Shown: positions 43,885-51,596 of the stretch, piece after piece | Numbering within the stretch: the first letter of the stretch is position 1 | How the letters are laid out: the number at the start of each line of letters is the position of its first letter | From: JBGSTR01 sp963707135 | Lineage (GTDB): Bacteria > Pseudomonadota > Gammaproteobacteria > Chromatiales > Chromatiaceae | DNA length: 64,000 nucleotides | Reading direction: 5' to 3' | Assembly (NCBI GenBank): GCA_963707135.1 | Contig: CAVPOY010000013.1 | Coordinates: 62,001 to 126,000 of the forward strand | Made by a program: the position numbers and the translations under genes | The notes under the pieces: generated by a model | Told to the model about the DNA's origin: nothing | Seen by the model: the letters and a program-made list of their open reading frames with translations, nothing else | Databases searched by the model: none

Positions 43885-44217
43885 ATGACAAAGCGAGCGA
43901 TTGTGGCCGCGACTGTAGCGGCGACAGTGGGACTGAGCGGCGTTGCGGTGACGAGCGCTGCTCACGCCGACGGTATCTTCAGCGACATGAACCCGTTCAA
44001 CTGGTTCTTTGGCAGGGACCGGGACTACTACTACGACCGGGACTACTGGCACGGTCCCCACCGATGGGGCGGTCCGTACGGCTGGGCCGGGGGTCCTTAC
44101 GCCTGGTCCGGAGCCTGGGGATACCCGGGCTATGCACGACCTCAGACGCTGATCGTGGTCGCCGGAGAGGCGGAGCAAGAGAGCACTCAGGTGGCCGCCG
44201 CGCACCTGCCCGAGTAA
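43885..44217 (+). CDS. Small secreted Gly/Tyr/Trp-rich protein, sulfur-globule-like
   Basis: A 110-residue exported protein. A signal peptide occupies residues 1-29 (RAIVAATVAATVGLSGVAVTSAAHA). The mature part has a core very rich in Tyr, Trp, Gly, Asp and Arg (DYYYDRDYWHGPHRWGGPYG), then a short acidic, hydrophilic tail. No Cys is present. The style resembles sulfur-globule envelope proteins of purple sulfur bacteria, small structural proteins with regularly spaced aromatic residues, but such low-complexity sequence also occurs in unrelated envelope proteins. GGAGG stands seven bases before the ATG, suggesting high expression. The gene is monocistronic and convergent with the small gene after oxyR. 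I treat the sulfur-globule link as a hypothesis. Confidence 0.6.
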   Translation: MTKRAIVAATVAATVGLSGVAVTSAAHADGIFSDMNPFNWFFGRDRDYYYDRDYWHGPHRWGGPYGWAGGPYAWSGAWGYPGYARPQTLIVVAGEAEQESTQVAAAHLPE

Positions 44218-44424
44218 ACCTCGCGCCGGCGCGGAACGCCGTCCGGCATTTCCGCGTTTCAGCCCAAGAATCCTGGCCAGGAGCACGGGGCGATGCCGCT
44301 CCGTACTCCGGCCGGGGTAGCACGCGCAACGGTCGAAACCCGAGCGCCCCAGCCGCCCTGACCACCGTTCTCTCGGGGCGCCTCGCTGATGGGCGGCGAC
44401 TCGGGCGGGTCAATCGGCTCCCCT

Positions 44425-44860
44425 TCAGAACCCCAGAACCAGCTTGAAGAACAGCAGCAGGATCGCCTGCGATGCCGACGCCGGTCCAGATCCTATCCGC
44501 GAGCCGGTGACGCGCCCGCAGCCGGGAGGTCTCGGCCAAAAGGCGGGGAGCGGCGGCCAGCTCCGGGTCCAGGTAGGCAACGCGGTGCCGCAGCTCGACG
44601 GCGTCTGCAACAGCGACCGCCTTCAGTGGATCGGTGCGGTATAGTCGGGCGTCGACGTCGATCAGGCCGCGGCGAAGCCCGGCATGGGCGTGCATCAGCG
44701 CGGCGTCGAGGTCCGTGAAGGCGGCGGCATAGCGGACGACCGGGATGTCTTCTCGGCGAGCGTCGGCCGAGGGCGCGGTCGGGAGCCGGTCCACACCCAG
44801 CAACCGAACCAGCCCGGGCCGGTCCGGGCGCGTCTGAATAACAAGATAGCCCTGTCTCAC
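44425..44860 (-). CDS. Unknown protein downstream of oxyR, C-terminal frameshift
   Basis: A protein of about 145 residues of no family I recognise. It begins MRQGYLVIQTRPDRPGLVRL and contains a helical stretch (AAFTDLDAALMHAHAGLRRG, then YRTDPLKAVAVADAVELRH). Near 44465 the frame changes; the second frame continues with a hydrophobic tail (SQAILLLFFKLVLGF) and a stop at 44425, which would make a C-terminal membrane anchor. Without the shift the frame runs on into Arg-rich non-coding sequence, so the shifted ending is more believable. It starts 23 bases after the oxyR stop on the same strand and may be part of the peroxide response. Confidence 0.5.
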
Positions 44861-44883
44861 CGGGCTAACGCCCCGGGCCTCGA

Positions 44884-45846
44884 CTAGCCAAGCCCGGCGG
44901 CCTTCGCCGGGACGGGATCGGGTCCCGGCTCGCCGAGGCGCTTCACGGTGTTCGGTAGCTGGTCCCGAACGACGCCGGCGAACGCCTCCAGCGCGCGGCG
45001 GCGCGGGAAGCTGCGGCGAAACACCAGCGACACCCGGCGGTAGGCGTCCGGCAGGTCGAGTGGGCGGGCAATGATGCCGCTGTCGGTCATCCAGCCGCCG
45101 CGGATCGCCAGCGCCGGGACCAGGGTGCAGCCAAAATTCGCGCCGACCAACTGGAGCAGGGTCTCGAGGCTCGCGGCCCGCAGGTCGGCCATCTCGCCTC
45201 GCGTCGGACGTTCCGCGAGTCGGCAGACATCCATCACCTGATGGGTCAGGCAGTGCCCCTCGGCGAGCAGCAGCAGGTCGATCGACTCGAGGTCGTCCGC
45301 CGTGATCTCGTCCTTGTCGCCGAGCGGGTGGCCGCGCGGATGCGCCAGCCAGAAGGGCTCGTCGAACAGGGGCATGGACTCGAGGTCAGTGTCGTCGGTG
45401 GGGGTGGCGAGCAGCGCGGCGTCGATCTCGTGGCGAGCCAGCCGCGCCAGCAGCGAATCGGTGATCTCCTCCGACAGCACCAGCTTGAGCTCCGGGTAGG
45501 TGCGCTTCAGCGGCACCAGCACCAGGGGCATCAGATAGGGGCTGAGGGTCGGGATGGCGCCAATCCGCAGCGGTCCGGCGAGCGGGTCCTGGTGAGAGCG
45601 GGCCACTTGCTGGATGGCCTCGGCCTGCTCCAGCGCCAGGCGGGCGTGGGTGAGGATGTCCTCGCCGACCGGGGTGATCTCGACCGAGCGGTTGGTACGC
45701 TCGAAGATAACGACGCCGAGCTCGTCCTCGAGCTTCTTGATCTGGCCGCTCAGCGTGGGCTGGCTGACGAAGCAGCGCTCGGCCGCCCGCCCGAAGTGCC
45801 GGGTGTCGGCGACGGCCAGGATATATTTGAGGTCGCGCAGGTTCAC
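44884..45846 (-). CDS. oxyR: Hydrogen-peroxide sensor OxyR
   Basis: A 320-residue LysR-family activator of the peroxide response. The N-terminal helix-turn-helix reads RHFGRAAERCFVSQPTLSGQI. The redox pair of Escherichia coli OxyR, Cys199 and Cys208, falls at exactly those residues here (AEGHCLTHQVMDVC). The surrounding blocks RIGAIPTLSPYLMP and LFDEPFWLA are also conserved. Peroxide converts the pair to a disulfide that changes DNA binding. The GTG at 45846 is chosen because MNLRDLKYIL matches the family start; upstream codons lie in the clpB promoter. It is divergent from clpB, and a small unknown gene follows it on the same strand. Confidence 0.93.
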   Translation of the reverse strand: MNLRDLKYILAVADTRHFGRAAERCFVSQPTLSGQIKKLEDELGVVIFERTNRSVEITPVGEDILTHARLALEQAEAIQQVARSHQDPLAGPLRIGAIPTLSPYLMPLVLVPLKRTYPELKLVLSEEITDSLLARLARHEIDAALLATPTDDTDLESMPLFDEPFWLAHPRGHPLGDKDEITADDLESIDLLLLAEGHCLTHQVMDVCRLAERPTRGEMADLRAASLETLLQLVGANFGCTLVPALAIRGGWMTDSGIIARPLDLPDAYRRVSLVFRRSFPRRRALEAFAGVVRDQLPNTVKRLGEPGPDPVPAKAAGLG

Positions 45847-45900
45847 GGGCCCATGATAGCCGAATCTCCGGCGCCCCGGTCGCTGACCGGAAAGGCGCGG

Positions 45901-45927
45901 CTTGAAGCGCCGGCGCTCGCCCCTAAT
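45901..45927 (+). promoter_or_regulatory. Heat-shock (sigma-32-type) promoter of clpB
   Basis: CTTGAA at 45901-45906 and CCCCTAAT at 45920-45927, 13 bases apart, closely match the sigma-32 consensus (CTTGAA, CCCCATNT). The start codon of clpB is 37 bases further on. Confidence 0.65.
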
Positions 45928-45964
45928 TTCGTTCAAAACCACATGAGCCTCGGAGATATTCCCG

Positions 45965-48562
45965 ATGCGGATGGACAAGCTGACAGACAAGCTCCAGATG
46001 GCGCTGGCGGATGCCCAGAGCCTGGCCGTGGGGCGCGATCATCAATTCATCGAGCCGTTGCATCTGATGACCGCGCTGCTCGATCAGCAGGGCGGTACGG
46101 CGCGGCACCTGCTGGTCAAGGCCGACGTCAACGTCAATCGGCTGCGATCGGCGCTCGGCGAGGCCCTGGACCGGCTGCCCCAGGTGCAGGGCGCCGCTGG
46201 CGACCTGCACATCAGTAACGACCTCGGCCGGCTGCTCAACCAGACCGACAAGCTGGCCCAGCAGCGCGGCGATCAATACATCTCGTCGGAGCTGTTCGTG
46301 CTGGCCGCGCTCGAGGACCGGGGCACGCTGGGAACTGCCCTGCGCGATGCCGGGGCAAGCAAGGGCGCGCTGGAAAAGGCGATCGAGTCGGTTAGGGGAG
46401 GCCAGAAGATCGACGACCCCAATGCCGAGGAGCAGCGTCAGGCGCTGGAGAAATACAGCATCGATCTCACGGAGCGGGCCGAGCAGGGTAAGCTCGACCC
46501 CGTGATCGGCCGGGACGACGAGATCCGCCGCACCATCCAGGTGCTCGCCCGGCGCACCAAGAACAACCCGGTGCTGATCGGCGAGCCCGGCGTGGGCAAG
46601 ACCGCCATCGTCGAGGGGCTCGCCCAGCGCATCGTCAACGGCGAGGTGCCCGAGGGGATCAAGACCAAGCGCCTGCTATCGCTCGACATGGCCGCCCTGA
46701 TTGCCGGCGCGAAGTTCCGTGGCGAGTTCGAGGAGCGTCTGAAGGCGGTGCTCAACGACGTCGCCAAACAGGAGGGCAACATCATCCTGTTCATCGACGA
46801 GCTTCACACCATGGTCGGCGCCGGCAAGGCCGAGGGGTCCATGGACGCCGGCAATATGCTGAAACCCGCGCTGGCCCGCGGCGAGCTGCACTGCATCGGC
46901 GCCACGACCCTCGACGAGTACCGAAAGTATGTCGAGAAGGACGCCGCCCTGGAGCGCCGGTTCCAAAAGGTGTTGGTGGACGAGCCGAACGTCGAGGACA
47001 CCATCGCCATCCTGCGCGGCTTGAAGGAGCGCTACGAGGTCCACCACGCGGTCGAGATCACGGACCCGGCCATCGTCGCCGCGGCGACCCTGTCCCATCG
47101 CTACATCACCGATCGCCAGCTCCCGGACAAGGCCATCGATCTGATCGACGAGGCGGCGTCCCAGATCCGTATGGAGATCGATTCCATGCCCGAGGAGATG
47201 GACAGACTAGATCGCCGTCTGATCCAGCTCAAGATCGAGCGCGAGGCGTTGAAAAAGGAGTCCGACGAGGCCTCCAAGCGACGGCTCAGCGACCTGGAGG
47301 AGCAGATCGGCCGCCTGGAGCGGGAGTTCTCGGACCTGGACGAGGTCTGGAAGGCCGAGAAGGCGTCGCTCCAGGGCACCGCCCACGTCAAGGAAGAGCT
47401 CGACCGCGCCCGAGTGGAGATGGAGACGGCGCGGCGCGCCGGCGATCTGGCGCGCATGTCCGAGCTCCAGTACGGGCGCATCCCGGAGCTGATGAAGCAG
47501 CTGGAGGCTGCCACCGAGGCCGAGCACACCGAGAAGAGGCTTCTGCGAAACAAGGTCACCGAGGAGGAGATCGCCGAGATCGTGTCCAAGTGGACCGGGA
47601 TCCCTGTCTCCAAGATGCTCGAGGGCGAGCGCGACAAGCTGCTGCGCATGGAGGAGGAGATCGGCAAGCGCGTGGTCGGCCAGGACGAGGCCGTGCGTGC
47701 CGTGAGCGACGCCATCCGCCGCTCCCGGGCGGGGCTCTCGGACCCGAACCGCCCGATCGGCTCGTTCCTGTTCCTCGGCCCGACCGGCGTCGGTAAGACC
47801 GAGCTGTGCAAGGCGCTGGCGGCGTTCCTGTTCGACACCGAGGAGGCGATGGTTCGGATCGACATGTCCGAATTCATGGAGAAGCACTCGGTTGCCCGGC
47901 TGATCGGCGCTCCGCCCGGCTACGTCGGCTACGAGGAGGGCGGTTATCTCACCGAGGCCATCCGGCGCCGGCCCTACAGCGTGATCCTGCTCGACGAGGT
48001 CGAGAAGGCCCACCCGGATGTCTTTAATGTCCTGCTGCAGGTCCTTGACGACGGGCGCCTGACCGACGGCCAGGGGCGCACCGTGGACTTCCGCAACGCG
48101 GTCATCGTCATGACCTCGAACCTGGGCTCCGACGTCATCCAGCAGAAGGCCGGCGAGGAGAACTACGCGGCCATGAAGGAGGCCGTGATGGAGGTCGTCC
48201 GCGTGGCCTTTCGACCGGAGTTCATCAACCGGCTCGACGAGATCGTGGTCTTTCACCCGCTCGACTCGGCCCAGATCCGCGCCATCGCCCGGATCCAGAT
48301 CCACTACCTGCAAAAGCGCCTGGGCGACCGCGACATGGGCCTGGAGGTCAGCGACGCGGCTCTCGACCACCTGGGCGAGGCCGGCTTCGACCCGGTCTAC
48401 GGGGCCCGGCCGCTCAAGCGCGCGATCCGCGCCCAGCTGGAGAACCCGCTGGCCCAGGAGATCCTGTCCGGGAAGTTCGGACCCGGGGACCTGGTGGAAG
48501 TGGACGTCCGCGACGGGCAGCTGAGCTTCAAGCGCGTGCTGCAGGGCGAGCTGGTTGATTGA
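45965..48562 (+). CDS. clpB: ClpB disaggregase chaperone
   Basis: An 865-residue Hsp100 chaperone that, with DnaK, pulls proteins out of aggregates using ATP. The order is complete: N-terminal substrate domain (residues 1-145), first AAA+ domain (Walker A GEPGVGKT near 205, Walker B IILFIDELHT, substrate pore loop region), the middle coiled coil (about 410-520, rich in Glu, Arg and Lys), and the second AAA+ domain (Walker A GPTGVGKTELCKAL near 605, Walker B ILLDEVEKAH, pore loop GYVGYEEGG). The length is typical. The ATG at 45965 or the one two codons later is the start. A sigma-32-type promoter lies upstream and a stem-loop downstream, so it is a single heat-shock gene. Confidence 0.97.
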   Translation: MRMDKLTDKLQMALADAQSLAVGRDHQFIEPLHLMTALLDQQGGTARHLLVKADVNVNRLRSALGEALDRLPQVQGAAGDLHISNDLGRLLNQTDKLAQQRGDQYISSELFVLAALEDRGTLGTALRDAGASKGALEKAIESVRGGQKIDDPNAEEQRQALEKYSIDLTERAEQGKLDPVIGRDDEIRRTIQVLARRTKNNPVLIGEPGVGKTAIVEGLAQRIVNGEVPEGIKTKRLLSLDMAALIAGAKFRGEFEERLKAVLNDVAKQEGNIILFIDELHTMVGAGKAEGSMDAGNMLKPALARGELHCIGATTLDEYRKYVEKDAALERRFQKVLVDEPNVEDTIAILRGLKERYEVHHAVEITDPAIVAAATLSHRYITDRQLPDKAIDLIDEAASQIRMEIDSMPEEMDRLDRRLIQLKIEREALKKESDEASKRRLSDLEEQIGRLEREFSDLDEVWKAEKASLQGTAHVKEELDRARVEMETARRAGDLARMSELQYGRIPELMKQLEAATEAEHTEKRLLRNKVTEEEIAEIVSKWTGIPVSKMLEGERDKLLRMEEEIGKRVVGQDEAVRAVSDAIRRSRAGLSDPNRPIGSFLFLGPTGVGKTELCKALAAFLFDTEEAMVRIDMSEFMEKHSVARLIGAPPGYVGYEEGGYLTEAIRRRPYSVILLDEVEKAHPDVFNVLLQVLDDGRLTDGQGRTVDFRNAVIVMTSNLGSDVIQQKAGEENYAAMKEAVMEVVRVAFRPEFINRLDEIVVFHPLDSAQIRAIARIQIHYLQKRLGDRDMGLEVSDAALDHLGEAGFDPVYGARPLKRAIRAQLENPLAQEILSGKFGPGDLVEVDVRDGQLSFKRVLQGELVD

Positions 48563-48570
48563 CTCGAACT

Positions 48571-48589
48571 GACGCCCGGCTCGGGCGTC
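48571..48589 (+). terminator. Stem-loop terminator after clpB
   Basis: GACGCCCG-GCT-CGGGCGTC is a perfect eight-base stem with a three-base loop, starting eight bases after the clpB stop. A short T-rich stretch follows after ten bases (CTTGTTT), weaker than a classic intrinsic terminator. Confidence 0.6.
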
Positions 48590-48711
48590 GCGCGGCTTGT
48601 TTCCGGTTTGCCTGACCCAGATCTAGGAGCGTCGAGGCGGGCGACCACCAACGCGTGGTCCTCGCCAGATGCGCCTTTCGAGGCGGAGAGCAAACAACAA
48701 GGCGAGAGTCC

Positions 48712-48957
48712 ATGTGCCTTTTGCCGCCCATGTGCCTTTTCTGCAGGCACTACAACCAGGAGTCCGCCGACGGCGAGCCCGACTGCGCGGCCTTTGACGA
48801 GATACCGGACGCGATCTTTGTCGGCGACTTCGACCACCGACGCCCCTTCCCCGGAGACAAGGGCGTCCGGTTCGAGCTCGAACCGGCTCTTGCCGGTGAT
48901 TTCGACGAGGTCATGGCGGTCAGGCGGCAGATCCTCGAGCAGGGCCTCGTGCGATGA
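48712..48957 (+). CDS. Small conserved Cys-containing protein
   Basis: An 81-residue cytoplasmic protein with no named function. The pattern CLFCRHYNQ ... CAAFDEIPDAIF ... DHRRPFPGDKGVRFEL is seen in a widespread family of small bacterial proteins with a CxxCxHY start and a conserved DHR.P.PGD.G.RFE centre. Three closely placed Cys and His residues could bind a metal ion. Two starts are possible, at 48712 and 48730; the first has an AAGG-containing purine stretch before it, while the second matches the family N-terminus better. It lies between clpB and a convergent old-yellow-enzyme gene. Confidence 0.65.
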   Translation: MCLLPPMCLFCRHYNQESADGEPDCAAFDEIPDAIFVGDFDHRRPFPGDKGVRFELEPALAGDFDEVMAVRRQILEQGLVR

Positions 48958-49029
48958 GCACCGCGAAGCACCGATAGCAGGCGCCAACGCGGGCGGCCGC
49001 CCGCGCGGGGCAAACCGCTCGCCGAACGC

Positions 49030-50112
49030 TTACCAGGCCCGTTCGTACTGCAGGGGCGGATTCAGCATCGCCGTCTTCCCCAGGGCCCTTGCCGCACGCA
49101 GCGGCCACTCGGCGTCGCGCAGGAGCTCGCGGGCGAGCAGTACGAGGTCCGCGCGTCCGTTGCGGATGATCTCGTCCGCGTGGGTCGGCGCCGTGATCAG
49201 GCCGACCGCCGCGGTTGCGATGCCCGCCTCGCGCCGGATTCGCTCGGCGAAGGGCACTTGGAAGCCGGGGCCGGCCGGAATGCTCGCGTCCGGCACCAGG
49301 CCGCCGGAGCTGCAATCGATCAGATCCACGCCCTCGCCCTTGAGCAGCCGGGCAAGCTCAATGCTCTGCTCGATGTCCCAGCCCCCGTCCACCCAGTCGC
49401 TGCATGAGAACCGGACCCCCAATGGGAGCCGCTCCGGCCATACCGCGCGGACTGCTCGGGTGGTTTCGATCAGGAAGCGCACCCGGTTCTCGAAGGTTCC
49501 GCCGTAGCGGTCGGTGCGATGGTTCGATAGTGGAGAGAGGAACTGATGGCTCAGGTAGCCGTGGGCCGCGTGGATCTCCAGCCACTCGTAGCCAGCGGCG
49601 AGCGCCCGCCGGGTCGACTCGACGAAATCGCCCTGGACCCGGGCGATGTCCGTTTCGGTCATCGCCCTCGGCACCTTGGGAAGCTCCGCCCCGAAGGCCA
49701 GGGCGCTCGGGGCCAGGGTCGGCCAGCCCCCGGCGTCGTCGGCGAGGTGGGCGCCGCCCTCCCAGGGTCTCGCCGCGGAGGCCTTGCGTCCGGCGTGGGC
49801 GAGCTGAATGCCGGGCACGGCCCCCTGAGCCTTCACGAACCGGTTGACGCGGGTTAGCGGATCGACCTGCTCGTCTGACCAGAGCCCGGCGCATCCCGGC
49901 GTGATGCGACCCTCGGGCGAAACCGATGTCGCTTCCGCCATGACCAGTCCGGCCCCACCCGCTGCCCGTGCGCCCAGGTGGACCAGGTGCCAGTCGTTGG
50001 CGACACCGTCTTCCGACGAGTACTGGCACATCGGCGATACTCCGATGCGGTTTCGGAGCGTCACGGATTGGATGGTCAGCGGCTGAAACAGGTGTGGTAA
50101 GTCGTTAGACAT
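49030..50112 (-). CDS. NADH:flavin oxidoreductase (OYE family, YqjM/XenA type)
   Basis: A 360-residue FMN-dependent ene-reductase. The family start LFQPLTIQSVTLRNRIGVSPMCQYSS includes the flavin-contact Cys of the YqjM/XenA class, and HAAHGYLSHQFLSPLSN holds the substrate-binding His pair. The flavin-binding motif RTDRYGGTFENRVRFL follows, and GPGFQVPFAERIRREAGI and VGLITAPTHADEII are typical C-terminal blocks. These enzymes reduce activated carbon-carbon double bonds and nitro compounds, often in detoxification of electrophiles; the natural substrate is unknown. It is transcribed away from the conflict island that begins 437 bases upstream. Confidence 0.9.
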   Translation of the reverse strand: MSNDLPHLFQPLTIQSVTLRNRIGVSPMCQYSSEDGVANDWHLVHLGARAAGGAGLVMAEATSVSPEGRITPGCAGLWSDEQVDPLTRVNRFVKAQGAVPGIQLAHAGRKASAARPWEGGAHLADDAGGWPTLAPSALAFGAELPKVPRAMTETDIARVQGDFVESTRRALAAGYEWLEIHAAHGYLSHQFLSPLSNHRTDRYGGTFENRVRFLIETTRAVRAVWPERLPLGVRFSCSDWVDGGWDIEQSIELARLLKGEGVDLIDCSSGGLVPDASIPAGPGFQVPFAERIRREAGIATAAVGLITAPTHADEIIRNGRADLVLLARELLRDAEWPLRAARALGKTAMLNPPLQYERAW

Positions 50113-50549
50113 TGGCTTGCTTCGGGATCGGGGAATTGATGTTGGGGCCGCGTCGCAGCGGTCCGCTCGCTCGCAATGGGCGGACGAGCAGCCTGGGATG
50201 ATAGCCGGATCGCGGCAGCGAGGCTTCGGCTGGATGCAGCCGCCACCGCCGTTGCCGAAGCGGTTTGGACCAAACCACCCACTTCATCGATGGACGAGGG
50301 GATTGGTCAGTGAACCGTGATCGTCCGTGTCTCAAAGTCGCTGACAGGTTCCGATCGGCACTGGGGCAACCTGGCTCTCCCGTATCACTCGCTTGCTCAG
50401 CCGCGGAACGCGGCTGGGGGCGAGGGCGTTTTGCGCCAATTCGGCTACATTTGCATCGAGAACGCGCGGCATGAGGTTAAACCGCAGCATTCGACCTGAC
50501 CCAGGTGATTAGTGCTGCGATAGCTTGCGGCGAACTGGAGGAGAAAGCG
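50113..50549. other. Divergent intergenic region before the conflict island
   Basis: 437 bases upstream of both the OYE gene and the patatin gene. I see no gene or clear promoter in it. It marks the change from housekeeping genes to the accessory island and would be the place to look for an attachment site, but no duplicated sequence was noticed. Confidence 0.5.
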
Positions 50550-51560
50550 ATGACAATCTTGGTAAACGGGCTGCGAAAGCGCGTGGGCCTGGCACTCTCG
50601 GGCGGAGGCTTCCGGGCTGCCGCGTTTCATTTGGGCGTATTCCGTTCCTTGCATGAGCGGGGCATGTTATGGGACCTGGACCTCCTGACCTGTGTGAGCG
50701 GCGGCAGCATCGCCGGCGCCTTTCTCGCCAGCCACTGGGGCGAGGACGATGCGCTGGATAAGCTGGAAAAATACCTGCGCAACACTTCGATCGCCGTGTC
50801 CTCGGTCGTCGGGGGCATCCTCGACCCGTTCGCCTCCCGTCTGGACAAGCTCCGCGACGCCTACGATCGCGACCTGTTCAAGGGCCGTACGCTGGATTCG
50901 CTGCAGGGCGGGCCGCGCCTCTACCTGAACGCGACCAACCTGGCGACCGGCAACATGTTCTTCTTCGTCACTGGGGGAGGGCGCCCGTCGGAGATGGGTG
51001 AGTGGCAGCTCGGAACCGTCGCCGCGGGCGGTTTCGCGCTGAGTCGGGCCGTGGCCGCCTCGTCCGCCTTTCCGCCGGTTTTTCCACCCCTGCGCCTGGA
51101 TGCGAGCGAATATCCGGCAGCCGGGGTCGACTACGTCACACTGAGCGACGGCGGCGTGTATGACAATCTGGGTGTCAATCCGCTGATGCGGCGCAGCCGC
51201 AATGCCCTCGACTACGTCATCGTCAGCGATGCGGGCAAGCCCTTCGAGATCGACGAGCGGCCGACCGAATCCGGCACGGCCGTGCTGGTTGCCTCCATCG
51301 ACATCCTCATGGAGCAGGTCCGTGGCCTGCAGTTCAAACGCCTGGAGCTGAGCGCCGGCCTGCCTGGCGGCCTAAAGCCGGTGTGGTTCTCGATCAACAG
51401 CGAGGAGGGGGAAGCGCACCCAGGAGATGCGGCCTTCGCCTCGGCAATTCGAACGCACCTGAAGAAGCTCAGCCAGGCGGAGATGGACGTCCTCACCCGC
51501 CACGCCGGGGCGCTGCTCGAGCATCGCCTGCAGATGTACACCCCTGAATTGGTGGCCTGA
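50550..51560 (+). CDS. Patatin-like phospholipase
   Basis: A 336-residue serine lipase. The oxyanion-hole glycines are in GLALSGGGFRAAAFHLGVF near residue 12, the nucleophile Ser is in CVSGGSIAGA (GxSxG variant with Cys at the first position) and the catalytic Asp in LSDGGVYDN. The Ser-Asp dyad is complete. No signal peptide is seen, so it is cytoplasmic, where it could attack the host membrane, as patatin effectors in anti-phage systems do. A strong GGAGGAG site precedes the ATG at 50550. It is the first of five same-strand genes, and the CHAT gene follows after 36 bases. Housekeeping patatins exist, so the effector role rests mainly on context. Confidence 0.85.
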   Translation: MTILVNGLRKRVGLALSGGGFRAAAFHLGVFRSLHERGMLWDLDLLTCVSGGSIAGAFLASHWGEDDALDKLEKYLRNTSIAVSSVVGGILDPFASRLDKLRDAYDRDLFKGRTLDSLQGGPRLYLNATNLATGNMFFFVTGGGRPSEMGEWQLGTVAAGGFALSRAVAASSAFPPVFPPLRLDASEYPAAGVDYVTLSDGGVYDNLGVNPLMRRSRNALDYVIVSDAGKPFEIDERPTESGTAVLVASIDILMEQVRGLQFKRLELSAGLPGGLKPVWFSINSEEGEAHPGDAAFASAIRTHLKKLSQAEMDVLTRHAGALLEHRLQMYTPELVA

Positions 51561-51596
51561 GCCGGGGGATCGGCTCTTCAACCGAGGAGAGTTCAA

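Noticed and set aside
43997..44420. A long C-terminal extension of the gene after oxyR in its first frame
   Set aside because: The sequence becomes Arg/Pro-rich and antisense to the secreted-protein gene; the shifted ending with a hydrophobic tail is more credible.
50113..50549. An integration site or mobile-element edge at the left border of the conflict island
   Set aside because: No integrase, tRNA or direct repeat could be seen in this window.
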